A stretch of DNA of 64,000 nt from Frateuria_A sp049727805 (lineage in GTDB: Bacteria; Pseudomonadota; Gammaproteobacteria; Xanthomonadales; Rhodanobacteraceae). Location: NCBI RefSeq assembly GCF_049727805.1, contig NZ_JBCNYA010000001.1, positions 62,001-126,000 of the forward strand. The letters run 5' to 3'. Shown here piece by piece: positions 44,745 to 53,102 of the stretch (positions are counted from its first letter, which is position 1; the number at the start of each line of letters is the position of its first letter). A model generated the notes under the pieces. The model searched no databases and was not told the origin of the DNA. It saw nothing but the letters and a program-made list of their open reading frames with translations. Both the position numbers and the translations under genes were made by a program.

Positions 44745-46267
44745 CAGACGGCCTCCAACGTGTTGGCGGCACAGTGCCGGGCGATGAACTGCGCGTGCTC
44801 CGGCATGCCGGCCACGGCGCGATCGAGCAGCGTGCGGATGTGCGACAGGAACTCCTCCAGTTGCGCCTGCGGCAGCGCATCGGCGAGCGGGTGGTGGCCG
44901 GTCGGCGCGATGCCCTGGCCCAGCATCACCTGCAGCCAGGCGGGTTCGGCGAACAGTTCGTCGGCATCGCGCACGATGCGGCCGCCGCTGCGGAACAAGG
45001 CGAGCTTGCGCTCCAGCGGCTCGGGCATGGCGATCTGCGCGCAGTGCTGCCAGAACGGCGTGTCGCGCCGCTCGACGGCGCGGTAGTGCAGGACCAGGAA
45101 ATCGCGGATGCGCTCGTATTCGAAACGCGTCTGCCGGTTGTATTCGGTCACCAGCGCGGCGTCGCACTGGCGGTCGGGGAACAGCGTGAGCAGGCGCTGC
45201 ACGCCCGACTGGATCAGGTGGATGCTGGTCGATTCCAGCGGCTCCATGAAGCCGGCGGCCAGGCCCAGCGCCACGCAGTTGCGGTTCCAGGCCTGCCGCC
45301 GCATGCCGCTGGTGAAGCGCAGCAGGCGCGGCTGCTCCAGCAGCTCGCCCTCGATGTCGCCGACCAGCAGGGCGGTCGCCTCGTCGTCGCCCATGAACTG
45401 GCTGCAATACACGTGGCCGTTGCCGCTGCGGTGCTGCAGCGGGATGCGCCATTGCCAGCCGGCCGGCCGCGCGTTGGCCTGGGTGAACGGACGCAGCGGT
45501 TCCACGCGGCTGCTTGGCGCGACCATCGCGCGGTCGCAAGGCAGCCAGTGGCGCCAGTCCTCGTAGCCGGTCTTGAGCGCCTCCTCGATCAGCAGCCCGC
45601 GGAAGCCGGAGCAGTCGATGAACAGCTCGCCGGCGATCGTTTCGCCGCTCGCGAGTTGCACCGATTCGATGAAGCCGTCGGCCGCGCGCAGGTTGACTTT
45701 GACCACCTTGCCTTCGGTGCGCTGCACGCCTTGCGCCGCATGCTGGCGCAGGTAGCGGGCATAGCGCCCGGCATCGAGGTGGTAGGCCCAGCGCAGGCCG
45801 GTGAGCGGAGTGCCGTCGACCCGCTCCATGCGCGCGAAGCGATGCGCGCCGATCGCACGGGCGTTGAGCGAGTAGGCCCACAGGTCGGCTGCGGCCGGAT
45901 CCTGCCGGCTGCGCAGCCAGTACGGATGGAACGGCAGCAGGCCCAGCGGCAGGCCGATGTCGCCGAAGGCGTGCAGGTAGGACTCGCCGATGCGGTGCCA
46001 GTCGTTGAACTGGATACCGAGCTTGATGGTGCCCTGTACCGAGCGGAGCAGGTCGTCCTCGTCCAGGCCGAGGAAGGCGTTGACCAGGCGGATCGAGGGA
46101 ATGGTCGATTCGCCGACGCCGACGGTGCCGATCTCGTCGGATTCGACCAGCCGGATCTGCGCCTGCCCGCCGAGCGCGCGCGAGAGCAGCGCCGCGGTCA
46201 TCCAGCCGGCGGTGCCGCCGCCCACGATCACGACGTTGCGGATGCGCGTGTCGCCGCTTTCGCCCAT
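44744..46267 (-). CDS. flavin-dependent tryptophan-halogenase-family protein
   Basis: A 507-residue protein of the tryptophan 7-halogenase family (PF04820). The FAD-binding GGGTAGWMTAALLSRAL is at residues 16-31. The catalytic Lys equivalent is K82 in GTIKLGIQFNDW, the signature WxWxIP is WQWRIP at 271-276, and the conserved Glu/Ser pair lies in FMEPLESTSIHLIQSG (E345, S347). All hallmark residues of active halogenases therefore appear present. It has no signal peptide, so it is cytoplasmic. The gene lies between the maltodextrin TonB receptor and a coupled GH13 gene. Homologues in TonB-receptor sugar loci of Xanthomonas and Caulobacterales (for example BrvH and the Xcc proteins) are reported to halogenate indoles in vitro, but the natural role is unknown. 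Confidence 0.92.
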   Translation of the reverse strand: MGESGDTRIRNVVIVGGGTAGWMTAALLSRALGGQAQIRLVESDEIGTVGVGESTIPSIRLVNAFLGLDEDDLLRSVQGTIKLGIQFNDWHRIGESYLHAFGDIGLPLGLLPFHPYWLRSRQDPAAADLWAYSLNARAIGAHRFARMERVDGTPLTGLRWAYHLDAGRYARYLRQHAAQGVQRTEGKVVKVNLRAADGFIESVQLASGETIAGELFIDCSGFRGLLIEEALKTGYEDWRHWLPCDRAMVAPSSRVEPLRPFTQANARPAGWQWRIPLQHRSGNGHVYCSQFMGDDEATALLVGDIEGELLEQPRLLRFTSGMRRQAWNRNCVALGLAAGFMEPLESTSIHLIQSGVQRLLTLFPDRQCDAALVTEYNRQTRFEYERIRDFLVLHYRAVERRDTPFWQHCAQIAMPEPLERKLALFRSGGRIVRDADELFAEPAWLQVMLGQGIAPTGHHPLADALPQAQLEEFLSHIRTLLDRAVAGMPEHAQFIARHCAANTLEAV

Positions 46268-46310
46268 GCGCTCGTTCCTGCTGCGGCCCGCCGCCTGCGC
46301 GGGCGTGAAA

Positions 46311-46345
46311 ACAAAAATGCCCCGCCGGAGTCCGCACGGCGGGGC
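46311..46345 (-). terminator. intrinsic terminator after the TonB receptor gene
   Basis: On the minus strand a 9-base perfect stem (46337-46345 with 46319-46327; GCCCCGCCG/CGGCGGGGC) is followed by ATTTTTGTTTT (46308-46318). It lies 31 bases beyond the receptor stop and before the halogenase start, so it should reduce or end transcription into the downstream operon. Confidence 0.85.
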
Positions 46346-46375
46346 ATACGGGGAGAACCTGAGCCCGTCAGTACC

Positions 46376-49300
46376 TCACTGGAACTTGTACGAGACGGCC
46401 AGATCGTAGCGCCGGCCGTAGCTTTCCCAGGTTAGTACCTGCCTCGGGTCGTTGTTCTGATAGGTGATGAACGACTTGTTGGACAGGTTGGAACCCTGTG
46501 CGATCAGGGTCAGGCCCTTGAAGGCGCCGCTCTGGAAGGTGTAGCTCACCTGCGCGTCGTAGGTGCTGCCGCCCTTGATGGTCTGCTCGATGCGCGAGGC
46601 ACTGATGCCCGACACCTCGCCAAGGAAGCTGGAACGGTAGTCGTCGCTGACGCGGGCTTCGAAGCCCTGGTGCTGGTAGTACAGCGTGGCGTTGGCCACC
46701 CACTTGGACAGGCCCGGCACGGTGAGCGGATCGGGATTGCCCGCGTACACCACCGAGCTCTTCGTACGGTTGCCGGTGAGGATCATGCCGAAGCCATCCA
46801 GCGGCTGGGCAATCAGGTTGAATGGCAGGTTCAACGTCACCTGCGCGCCCTTCACGTAGCCGTGGCCGTCGTTGGTCGGACCGGACACGGTGCCCAGGGT
46901 GGTGCCGAGCTGGGACACCTGATCCGGCGTCAGGCCGAACGGCAGGAACGCTTTGAAGTCGTACAGGTAGGCCGCGCTCGGGTTGATGTAGTCCTTGAGC
47001 TTGATGAAGTAACCGGACACCGAGAAGTAGCCGCCGCCACCGCTGCGGCACAGGTCGGAGTTCTTCTGGTCGGTGTTGTTGCACTCGAAGCCGTTGCCGC
47101 CGGAGAAGTAGTGCTCGTAGCTGACGTTGTAGTTGTCAGCCAGGGTCGGCTTGAGCTTGGCGTTGCCGCCCGATGCGCTGAAGTAAGCTTGGTTCGGGTC
47201 GGTCGACTGCAGGCGCGTGATGTTGCCGCTCACCGCGAGGCTGGCGTTCATCTGGTCCATGCGCGCGCGGGCCAGCGTACGGGCCGCGCTGACGCGCAGG
47301 TCGTCGTTGTCGGAGAAGCCGAAGATCAGGTTGGCACTGGGCAGGTAGTTGTTGTAGCTGGTGCTGCCGGTCACTGGGATCAGCTCGATCGCGTTGCCGG
47401 TGACGGCGCTGCCAGGCGCCACGCGTTCGCCGGTGGCGGTCTGCGAGGTGTGCTGCGCCTGCACGCCGAAGTTGCCGCGCAGGCTGACGCCGCCCAGATA
47501 GGTGTCCAGGTTCAACTGCACGTACGGGGTGAACACCTTCTCGCGCACCTTCCAGTTCGGCGGCATCGATAGCGACGAGCCGAAGGTGGGGACGCCCACC
47601 AGGGTGCCGTTGGCGATCAGGTCGAACGGGTTGTAGCAGAGCTGCTGGCCGATGCCCATGAACGAGAGCGGATCGCAGTTGCTGCCGGTGAACGGCGCCG
47701 TCTCCACCGCGCTGCCGCCGCTGATGGTGCCACCGCCCAAGGTCAGGAAGCTCTGGTCGATGTGGTAGGTCTTGTTGCGCGTGCTGTGCGCCACGCCGAA
47801 CTCCATGCTGGAGAACGGACCACTGGCGAAGCTGCGTTCCACGGCCAGGCGCAGGTTGGCGAGGTAGTCGACGGTGTGCGGCGCGTTGATGAAGCCCGCC
47901 TGCACCACATCGTTGCCGCCGCCCCAGCCCTGCGGGTCGGTCAGCACCACGCCCTGGGTGTAGTCCAGCGACGGGCTCAGGTAGAACAGGCCGTTGCCAT
48001 GCTGGTCGAAGCCGACGGTGTCGGTGGCGCCGTTGGCCGGGGTGAAGCCCGTGCCGGAGTAGCTCTCCAGGTTGACGTCGTTGCGGGTGGCGCGCGAGTA
48101 ATTGCCGTCGAGGTCGAGCGACCAGTCCTCGTTGATGGTGAACTTGTTGTCCCAGTTGAAGTTGTAGACGCGCGCGCTGGTGCTGTTGTAGTCGTTGCGG
48201 ATGACCGGCTTGACGGCGGTGTAGGTGCCGCTGTCATCGAAGCCGTTCTGCACCACGCTGCCAGGCTGCAGCTGCGCGGAGCTGTAGAACAGCGGGAACT
48301 CCATGCCCTTGGCCTGCTGCACTTCCTTGAAGTTGTCGTACGTCATGTCGATGGTGCCGGTGTAGTGCTCGTTCGGCTGCCACTGCACGGTGGCGAGCAC
48401 GCCGCGGCGCTTCATCGAATCGGAAATGCCGTAGTTCTTCGCACCGCCGATCACCAGGTTTCCGTCGGCGTCGGTGGCGTAGCCCCAGGGGGCCTGGTGC
48501 TGGATCTGCGAGGGGTTGTTCTCCAGGTCCACGCCCAGGGTCACGCCCACGGTATGGTCGGCGAACTGGTGCACCCACACGCCGTTCAAGTTGTAACCCT
48601 TGTCGCTGACGCCCGGGCCGTCGGCGAGCTGGCCCATGCCGTCCCAGATGTAGTGCGCGTTCACGGCCGCTTCCGGACCGCTCTTCTCGAGCGGACGGAT
48701 GGTGTGCATGTCCACCGTGCCGGCCAGGCCCTGGCCGATCAGGTCCGCGGACGGGGACATGTGCACCACCACGTTGTCGAACCAGCTCGAGGGGTACTGG
48801 TCGAACTGCACGTCGCGGTTGTTGGAGGTGGACACCTGCTGGCCGCCATTGACCAGCGCGGTAGAAAGGTCCGGTCCCAGGCCATGGATGGTCAGCACCT
48901 GCGGGCGACCGCTGACGGTCTGCACCGCCAGGCCGGGCAGGCGGCCCAGCGAGTCGGCGATGGAGACGCCCGGCAATTTGCCGACCTGCTCGGCCGACAC
49001 GGCCTCGACAATGCCGTTGGCGTTGCGCTTGAGCGCCGTGGAATTCTCGATGCTGCTGACGAAGCCGCTGACTTCGACCGCCTGCAGGGTCTTGGCCTTG
49101 CCCGGGCGGTTCTTCTGGTTGGCCTTGTCCTTGTCGTCGGCCTGGTCGGCCGACTGGTTTTGCGCCTGGTCCTGCGCCGGGGCGATGCCCTGGGCGGACG
49201 GCGCCGTGGCGGGCGCATTCGCAGCCGCCGCCGTCGAGCAAAGCCCGAAGCATGCCGTGGCAATCGCGACTGCAAGAATGTTGCGCTCTGGTTGTTTCAT
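46376..49300 (-). CDS. TonB-dependent receptor, maltodextrin-type (MalA-like)
   Basis: A 974-residue outer-membrane receptor with a signal peptide (MKQPERNILAVAIATACFGLCSTAAAA). An unusual acidic/Gln-rich linker (about residues 35-70) precedes the TonB box region LQAVEVSGF. The plug domain begins VSSIENSTALKRNANGIVEAVSAEQVGKLPGVSIADSLGRLPGLAVQ (about 80-200). The barrel ends with TYDAQVSYTFQ...RYDLAVSYKFQ and a terminal aromatic-Gln instead of the usual terminal Phe. The family imports oligosaccharides across the outer membrane using TonB energy. The size and its GH13/GH31 neighbours fit maltodextrin uptake. A strong GGAGGGG site precedes the ATG. An operator lies 134 bases upstream and a terminator follows. 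Confidence 0.93.
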   Translation of the reverse strand: MKQPERNILAVAIATACFGLCSTAAAANAPATAPSAQGIAPAQDQAQNQSADQADDKDKANQKNRPGKAKTLQAVEVSGFVSSIENSTALKRNANGIVEAVSAEQVGKLPGVSIADSLGRLPGLAVQTVSGRPQVLTIHGLGPDLSTALVNGGQQVSTSNNRDVQFDQYPSSWFDNVVVHMSPSADLIGQGLAGTVDMHTIRPLEKSGPEAAVNAHYIWDGMGQLADGPGVSDKGYNLNGVWVHQFADHTVGVTLGVDLENNPSQIQHQAPWGYATDADGNLVIGGAKNYGISDSMKRRGVLATVQWQPNEHYTGTIDMTYDNFKEVQQAKGMEFPLFYSSAQLQPGSVVQNGFDDSGTYTAVKPVIRNDYNSTSARVYNFNWDNKFTINEDWSLDLDGNYSRATRNDVNLESYSGTGFTPANGATDTVGFDQHGNGLFYLSPSLDYTQGVVLTDPQGWGGGNDVVQAGFINAPHTVDYLANLRLAVERSFASGPFSSMEFGVAHSTRNKTYHIDQSFLTLGGGTISGGSAVETAPFTGSNCDPLSFMGIGQQLCYNPFDLIANGTLVGVPTFGSSLSMPPNWKVREKVFTPYVQLNLDTYLGGVSLRGNFGVQAQHTSQTATGERVAPGSAVTGNAIELIPVTGSTSYNNYLPSANLIFGFSDNDDLRVSAARTLARARMDQMNASLAVSGNITRLQSTDPNQAYFSASGGNAKLKPTLADNYNVSYEHYFSGGNGFECNNTDQKNSDLCRSGGGGYFSVSGYFIKLKDYINPSAAYLYDFKAFLPFGLTPDQVSQLGTTLGTVSGPTNDGHGYVKGAQVTLNLPFNLIAQPLDGFGMILTGNRTKSSVVYAGNPDPLTVPGLSKWVANATLYYQHQGFEARVSDDYRSSFLGEVSGISASRIEQTIKGGSTYDAQVSYTFQSGAFKGLTLIAQGSNLSNKSFITYQNNDPRQVLTWESYGRRYDLAVSYKFQ

Positions 49301-49433
49301 TTCCCCTCCCGAAAACCGCTGAATTGTCGCAAGTCGTTTTTGACGGCGGATCGCACTCGCAGTCGATCGCCACGTCCGCGTTATTAAGACGTGGCCCGAT
49401 CATAAAGACGTTGTTTTGGACTCAGCGCAGGAG

Positions 49434-49447
49434 TGCATACGTATTCA
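49434..49447 (-). promoter_or_regulatory. maltodextrin-regulon operator, copy 3
   Basis: TGAATACGTATGCA on the minus strand, 134 bases upstream of the TonB receptor start and facing it. Identical to copies 1 and 2. Confidence 0.85.
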
Positions 49448-49628
49448 TGCCGGCCGCCCGCATGCAGTGACTGCATTGCAGCATCGGCTGCACCACGGCA
49501 TGTACGGAGCGCCTTCGGACACGCGCCGCGCGCGGCATGGCAAGGGCTGACGGCGGTTACGATAGGTCTGGCACAGAGCCGCCGAACACACGGGCAGGCG
49601 TGTGTGATGACGCACGCGCAGCACGAAT

Positions 49629-49642
49629 GAATACGTTTGCAC
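49629..49642 (+). promoter_or_regulatory. maltodextrin-regulon operator, copy 4
   Basis: TGAATACGTTTGCA on the plus strand, one base different from the other copies (T for A in the right half), 94 bases upstream of the GH13_23 start and facing it. It lies 195 bases from copy 3. Confidence 0.8.
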
Positions 49643-49735
49643 CGCCGAGGTCGGTTGCGCACTCAACATTTAAGCTGCCTTGCAACCCAAATTGCCTCAC
49701 GCGCATCTGTCGAAAAATCTTGCGAGACACAACGA

Positions 49736-51355
49736 ATGAGTGATGCACCCTGGTGGCGCGGCGCCGTCACCTACCAGATCTACCCGCGCAGCTTCCTGGA
49801 TACCAATGGCGACGGCGTGGGCGATCTGCCGGGCATCATCGAGAAGCTCGACTACGTGGCGAGCCTCGGCGTGGATGCGATCTGGATCTCGCCGTTCTTC
49901 AAGTCGCCGATGGCCGACTACGGCTACGACATCGCCGACTACCGCGACGTCGATCCGCTGTTCGGCACGCTGGAGGATTTCGATCGGCTGCTGGCCAAGG
50001 CGCACGGCCTCGGCCTGCGCGTGATGATCGACCAGGTGTTGAGCCACACCTCGGCCGAGCATGCCTGGTTCCAGGAAAGCCGCGCCAGCCGCGACAATCC
50101 CAAGGCCGACTGGTACGTCTGGGCCGACGCGAAAGAGGACGGCACGCCGCCCAACAATTGGCTGTCGATCTTCGGCGGCGTCGCCTGGCAGTGGGAACCG
50201 CGGCGCGGGCAGTACTACCTGCACAACTTCCTGGCCTCGCAGCCGGACCTCAACTTCCACAACCCGCAGGTGCGCACGGCCATCCTCGATTGCGTGCGCT
50301 TCTGGCTCGAGCGCGGCGTCGACGGCCTGCGCCTGGACGCGATCAACTTCTGCTTCCATGACGCGCAACTGCGCGACAACCCGCCCAAGCCCAGAGACCT
50401 GCGCGTCGGCCGCGGTTTCAGCCCGGACAACCCATACGCATTCCAGTACCACTGGTACAACAACACGCGGCCGGAGAACCTCGGCTTCCTCGCCGAGCTG
50501 CGCGCGCTGCTCGACCGCTATCCGGGCACGGTGGCGCTGGGCGAGATCTCCTCGGAGGACTCGTTGGCGACGATGGCCGAGTACACGCAAGCCGGCCGCC
50601 TGCACATGGGCTACAGCTTCGAGCTGCTCACCGACGACTTCAGCGCCGCGCACATCCGCCATACCGTGCGGCAGCTGGAAACACAGATGCGCGACGGCTG
50701 GCCCTGCTGGGCGATCTCCAATCACGACGTCGAGCGCGTGCTCAGCCGCTGGGGCGGGTCACGGCCCGATGCCGCGCTGGCCAACCTGTTCACCGCACTG
50801 GTCTGCTCGCTGCGCGGCTCGGTGTGCGTCTACCAGGGCGAGGAGCTGGGACTGACCGAAGCGCAGGTGCCGTTCGAATCACTCAAGGATCCCTACGGCA
50901 TCGCCTTCTGGCCGCAGTTCAAGGGCCGCGACGGCTGCCGCACGCCGATGCCCTGGAGCGAGGATGCCCACGCGGGTTTCAGCCGTGGCGAGCCATGGCT
51001 TCCGGTGCCGCCCGAGCATCGCGCGGTGGCCGTGTCGCGGCAGGAAGCCGATGTGGCCTCGGCGTTGAACGGCTTCCGCCGCATCCTGCGCTGGCGCAGC
51101 GGGCAGCCGGCCTTGCGCTGGGGCGACATCCATTTCCTCGATACGCCCGAACCCGTGCTTGCCTTCGTGCGGACCCATGCCGGGGAAACGCTGCTGGTTG
51201 CGTTCAATCTGGGGCCGGAGGCGGCGGAGGCGGAGCTTGCGCTGGACGGGCAGTGGCAGGCCGTCGATGGTCATGGACTGGCCCAGGGCACCGTCAACGG
51301 CGGACGCCTGCGCTTGCCCGGTCATGGCGTCCTGTTCGCCAGCCTGGCGCGGTAA
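49736..51355 (+). CDS. aglA: GH13_23-type alpha-glucosidase
   Basis: A 539-residue cytoplasmic or signal-less GH13 enzyme starting MSDAPWWRGAVTYQIYPRSFLDTNGDGVGDLPGIIEKLDYVASLGVDAIWISPFFKSPMADYGYDIADYRDVDPLFGTL. The WWRGAVIYQIYPRSF-like start and calcium loop DTNGDGVGD mark the oligo-1,6-glucosidase/alpha-glucosidase subfamily. The catalytic acids are in GVDGLRLDAINFCFHD (nucleophile), TVALGEISSED (acid) and WAISNHDVERVLSR. Lacking a signal peptide, it should hydrolyse imported maltose/maltodextrin to glucose. The ATG at 49736 is chosen because it sits right after a purine-poor leader and matches the family start; the upstream frame is open but unsupported. It is the divergent partner of the TonB receptor. 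Confidence 0.92.
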   Translation: MSDAPWWRGAVTYQIYPRSFLDTNGDGVGDLPGIIEKLDYVASLGVDAIWISPFFKSPMADYGYDIADYRDVDPLFGTLEDFDRLLAKAHGLGLRVMIDQVLSHTSAEHAWFQESRASRDNPKADWYVWADAKEDGTPPNNWLSIFGGVAWQWEPRRGQYYLHNFLASQPDLNFHNPQVRTAILDCVRFWLERGVDGLRLDAINFCFHDAQLRDNPPKPRDLRVGRGFSPDNPYAFQYHWYNNTRPENLGFLAELRALLDRYPGTVALGEISSEDSLATMAEYTQAGRLHMGYSFELLTDDFSAAHIRHTVRQLETQMRDGWPCWAISNHDVERVLSRWGGSRPDAALANLFTALVCSLRGSVCVYQGEELGLTEAQVPFESLKDPYGIAFWPQFKGRDGCRTPMPWSEDAHAGFSRGEPWLPVPPEHRAVAVSRQEADVASALNGFRRILRWRSGQPALRWGDIHFLDTPEPVLAFVRTHAGETLLVAFNLGPEAAEAELALDGQWQAVDGHGLAQGTVNGGRLRLPGHGVLFASLAR

Positions 51356-51485
51356 CCGGCGCAGCGCGGGCTCAGGCTCGCTGCGGCTCGGTCATCCGAA
51401 GCCGGGTCCGTCTTCACGAACGATCACACGGCCATGAAGCTGGCCGGCGTAGGTTGGGTGGCAGGTTTCGAAGCGGAGTGTGCAC

Positions 51486-51659
51486 ATGCCCCATCCCATG
51501 CCTCCGGCCGACCGCAAGCACGGCACCGGCGACCGCAACGACAACGAGGTTGCGCGGCACGACCACGGTCTGCAGGAGAAGCGCGACGCGAAGGAAACCC
51601 GCGAGGCCAAGGAAGCCGATCGCGAAGCCAAGCGCAAGGAAGGCTTCGACCATCCCTAG
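51486..51659 (+). CDS. small highly charged protein, function unknown
   Basis: A 57-residue open frame from an ATG at 51486 preceded by GGAG at a good distance, ending at TAG 51657-51659. The product is rich in Asp, Glu, Lys, Arg and His (KRDAKETREAKEADREAKRKEG), hydrophilic throughout, without a hydrophobic segment, and likely unfolded or a single helix. It lies between the GH13_23 gene and tRNA-Ala and is followed by a terminator, which supports it as a transcribed unit. I do not recognise it. Confidence 0.6.
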   Translation: MPHPMPPADRKHGTGDRNDNEVARHDHGLQEKRDAKETREAKEADREAKRKEGFDHP

Positions 51660-51673
51660 CCGCCGCAAACAGA

Positions 51674-51705
51674 AAGCCCCGGGAGCTTGCGCTACCGGGG
51701 CTTTG
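51674..51705. terminator. bidirectional intrinsic terminator
   Basis: Perfect 10-base stem AAAGCCCCGG (51674-51683) and CCGGGGCTTT (51696-51705) with a 12-base loop, flanked by T/A tracts on both sides. It can serve the small charged gene (plus strand) and tRNA-Ala (minus strand). Confidence 0.85.
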
Positions 51706-51718
51706 TCTGGAACGGATT

Positions 51719-51793
<75 letters not shown>

Positions 51794-51865
51794 ACGCGAG
51801 CCGCGCATGTTAGCAGCGTCGTGCGGTGTCGCCAAGAGCCTCGACGCGTACCACGTCCGTTTGCA

Positions 51866-52984
51866 TCAGCCGCCAGGGAGCAGCGGGCTCAGACGCTCGT
51901 GCAGTACGCCGCGGCGCCAGCCCTCGAGAAATTCCGGCCATTCCTGCGTGGTGAGGTATTCCTCCAGCACCTTGCGCGGGCAGAGCAGGCCGGGGGGCAG
52001 GTCGAGTTCGCCGGCAAGGCGGTCGACCGCCTCCTTCATCGCGGCGAGTGCCTTCTTGGCCGGCCCCAATACCGACGCCGGGATGGCGGCGGTGGCGGCG
52101 AGCTCCTGCGCATCCGGGGCCGGGGCGAGCAGGTCGAAAAGCTCCGCGCGCTGTGCCGAACGCAGGGCGCGCTGGCCGCGGGTGCGCTGTTCCAGTGCCG
52201 CGAGGTTGGCCGGGGGATCCTGCGCAAGGCCGAGTGCCAGCGCATCCTCCAGCAACCACGAGCGCGGGCGGTCGAGCGTTCGCGCGCTGCGCTCGCGCCA
52301 GAGCAGGATGCGGCGCAGCAGCGCCTGCTGCGCCCGCGGCCAGTCGGCGGCGGCGCGAAAGCCGCGCTGCGGCTGCGGGTCGCCCTCGCGCGCATCGGCG
52401 CGGCGCTTGAGCCGCTCGCAATCCTCGGCGTGCCAGGCGGTGCGTCCGCGTTCGGCCAGGCGCGCGGCCAGTTGCGTATGCACCGGCTCCAGGTAGACCA
52501 CGTCGAGCGTGGCGTAGAGCCGCTGCGATTCGGTGAGCGGGCGCTGCAGCCAGTCCGAGCGAGTCTCGCCCTTGTCCAGCTCCACGCCGGCCAGTTCGGC
52601 GACCAGTGCGCGGTAGCTCAGTCCCAGGCCCATGCCGACGAAGGCGGCGGCGATCTGGGTATCGAACAGCGTGCCCGGGCCCTGCGGCAGGAGCGGGGCC
52701 AACGCTTCGAGGTCCTCGCCGGCGCTGTGCATCACCGTGACCATCGGGCCGTCGGCCAGGTAGGGGCGCAGGGCATCGGCGATGTCGAAGGCGAGCGGAT
52801 CGACCAGCGCATAGCGGCCGTTCCATCCCAGTTGGAGCAGGGCCAGTTGCGGGTGGAAGGTGTTGCGGCGCATGAACTCGGTGTCGACGCCCAGCGCGGC
52901 ATCGGCCGGCAGTTGCGCGAGCCACGCCTCCAGTGCGTCGCGGCGGTCGATCCATGGGGTGGCGGCCGCAGTGGGCACGGACAT
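51866..52984 (-). CDS. rnd: ribonuclease D
   Basis: A 3'-to-5' exoribonuclease that helps mature tRNA 3' ends. The 372-residue product starts MSVPTAAATPWIDRRDALEAWLAQL. The DEDD exonuclease motifs are LGVDTEFMRRNTFHPQLALLQ (Exo I), VTVMHSAGEDLEALAP with FDTQIAAAFVGMGLGLSYRALV (Exo II) and LTESQRLYATLDVVYLEPVH (Exo III). The HRDC region follows, with ERSARTLDRPRSWLLEDALALGLA and RGQRALRSAQRAELFDLL. Length matches the family. It is encoded just downstream of tRNA-Ala on the same strand; the neighbourhood of tRNA genes fits its role. Confidence 0.93.
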   Translation of the reverse strand: MSVPTAAATPWIDRRDALEAWLAQLPADAALGVDTEFMRRNTFHPQLALLQLGWNGRYALVDPLAFDIADALRPYLADGPMVTVMHSAGEDLEALAPLLPQGPGTLFDTQIAAAFVGMGLGLSYRALVAELAGVELDKGETRSDWLQRPLTESQRLYATLDVVYLEPVHTQLAARLAERGRTAWHAEDCERLKRRADAREGDPQPQRGFRAAADWPRAQQALLRRILLWRERSARTLDRPRSWLLEDALALGLAQDPPANLAALEQRTRGQRALRSAQRAELFDLLAPAPDAQELAATAAIPASVLGPAKKALAAMKEAVDRLAGELDLPPGLLCPRKVLEEYLTTQEWPEFLEGWRRGVLHERLSPLLPGG

Positions 52985-53102
52985 GCGAAGGCTTCCTCGG
53001 TGTCTGGCGGGCGGGCCTCGGGCGCGCGGCGCGCATTGCCCTGTCATCGGCCCTGCCATATGGTGAGCGGCGCACGATAACAGCCCCCGCCCAGAGACTT
53101 CC

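Larger units (their letters stand above)
49301..49735. other. divergent regulatory region between TonB receptor and GH13_23 genes
   Basis: A 435-base AT-richer stretch without a gene. It holds two operators (49434-49447, 49629-49642) and the ribosome sites of both genes. For the receptor, TATGAT on the minus strand (49399-49404) is a good -10 candidate, but no clear -35 is spaced correctly. The small open frames here are rejected. Confidence 0.7.

Noticed and set aside
49445..49748. Small open frames on both strands in the receptor/glucosidase intergenic region
   Set aside because: They overlap the two operators and each other and show no conserved features.
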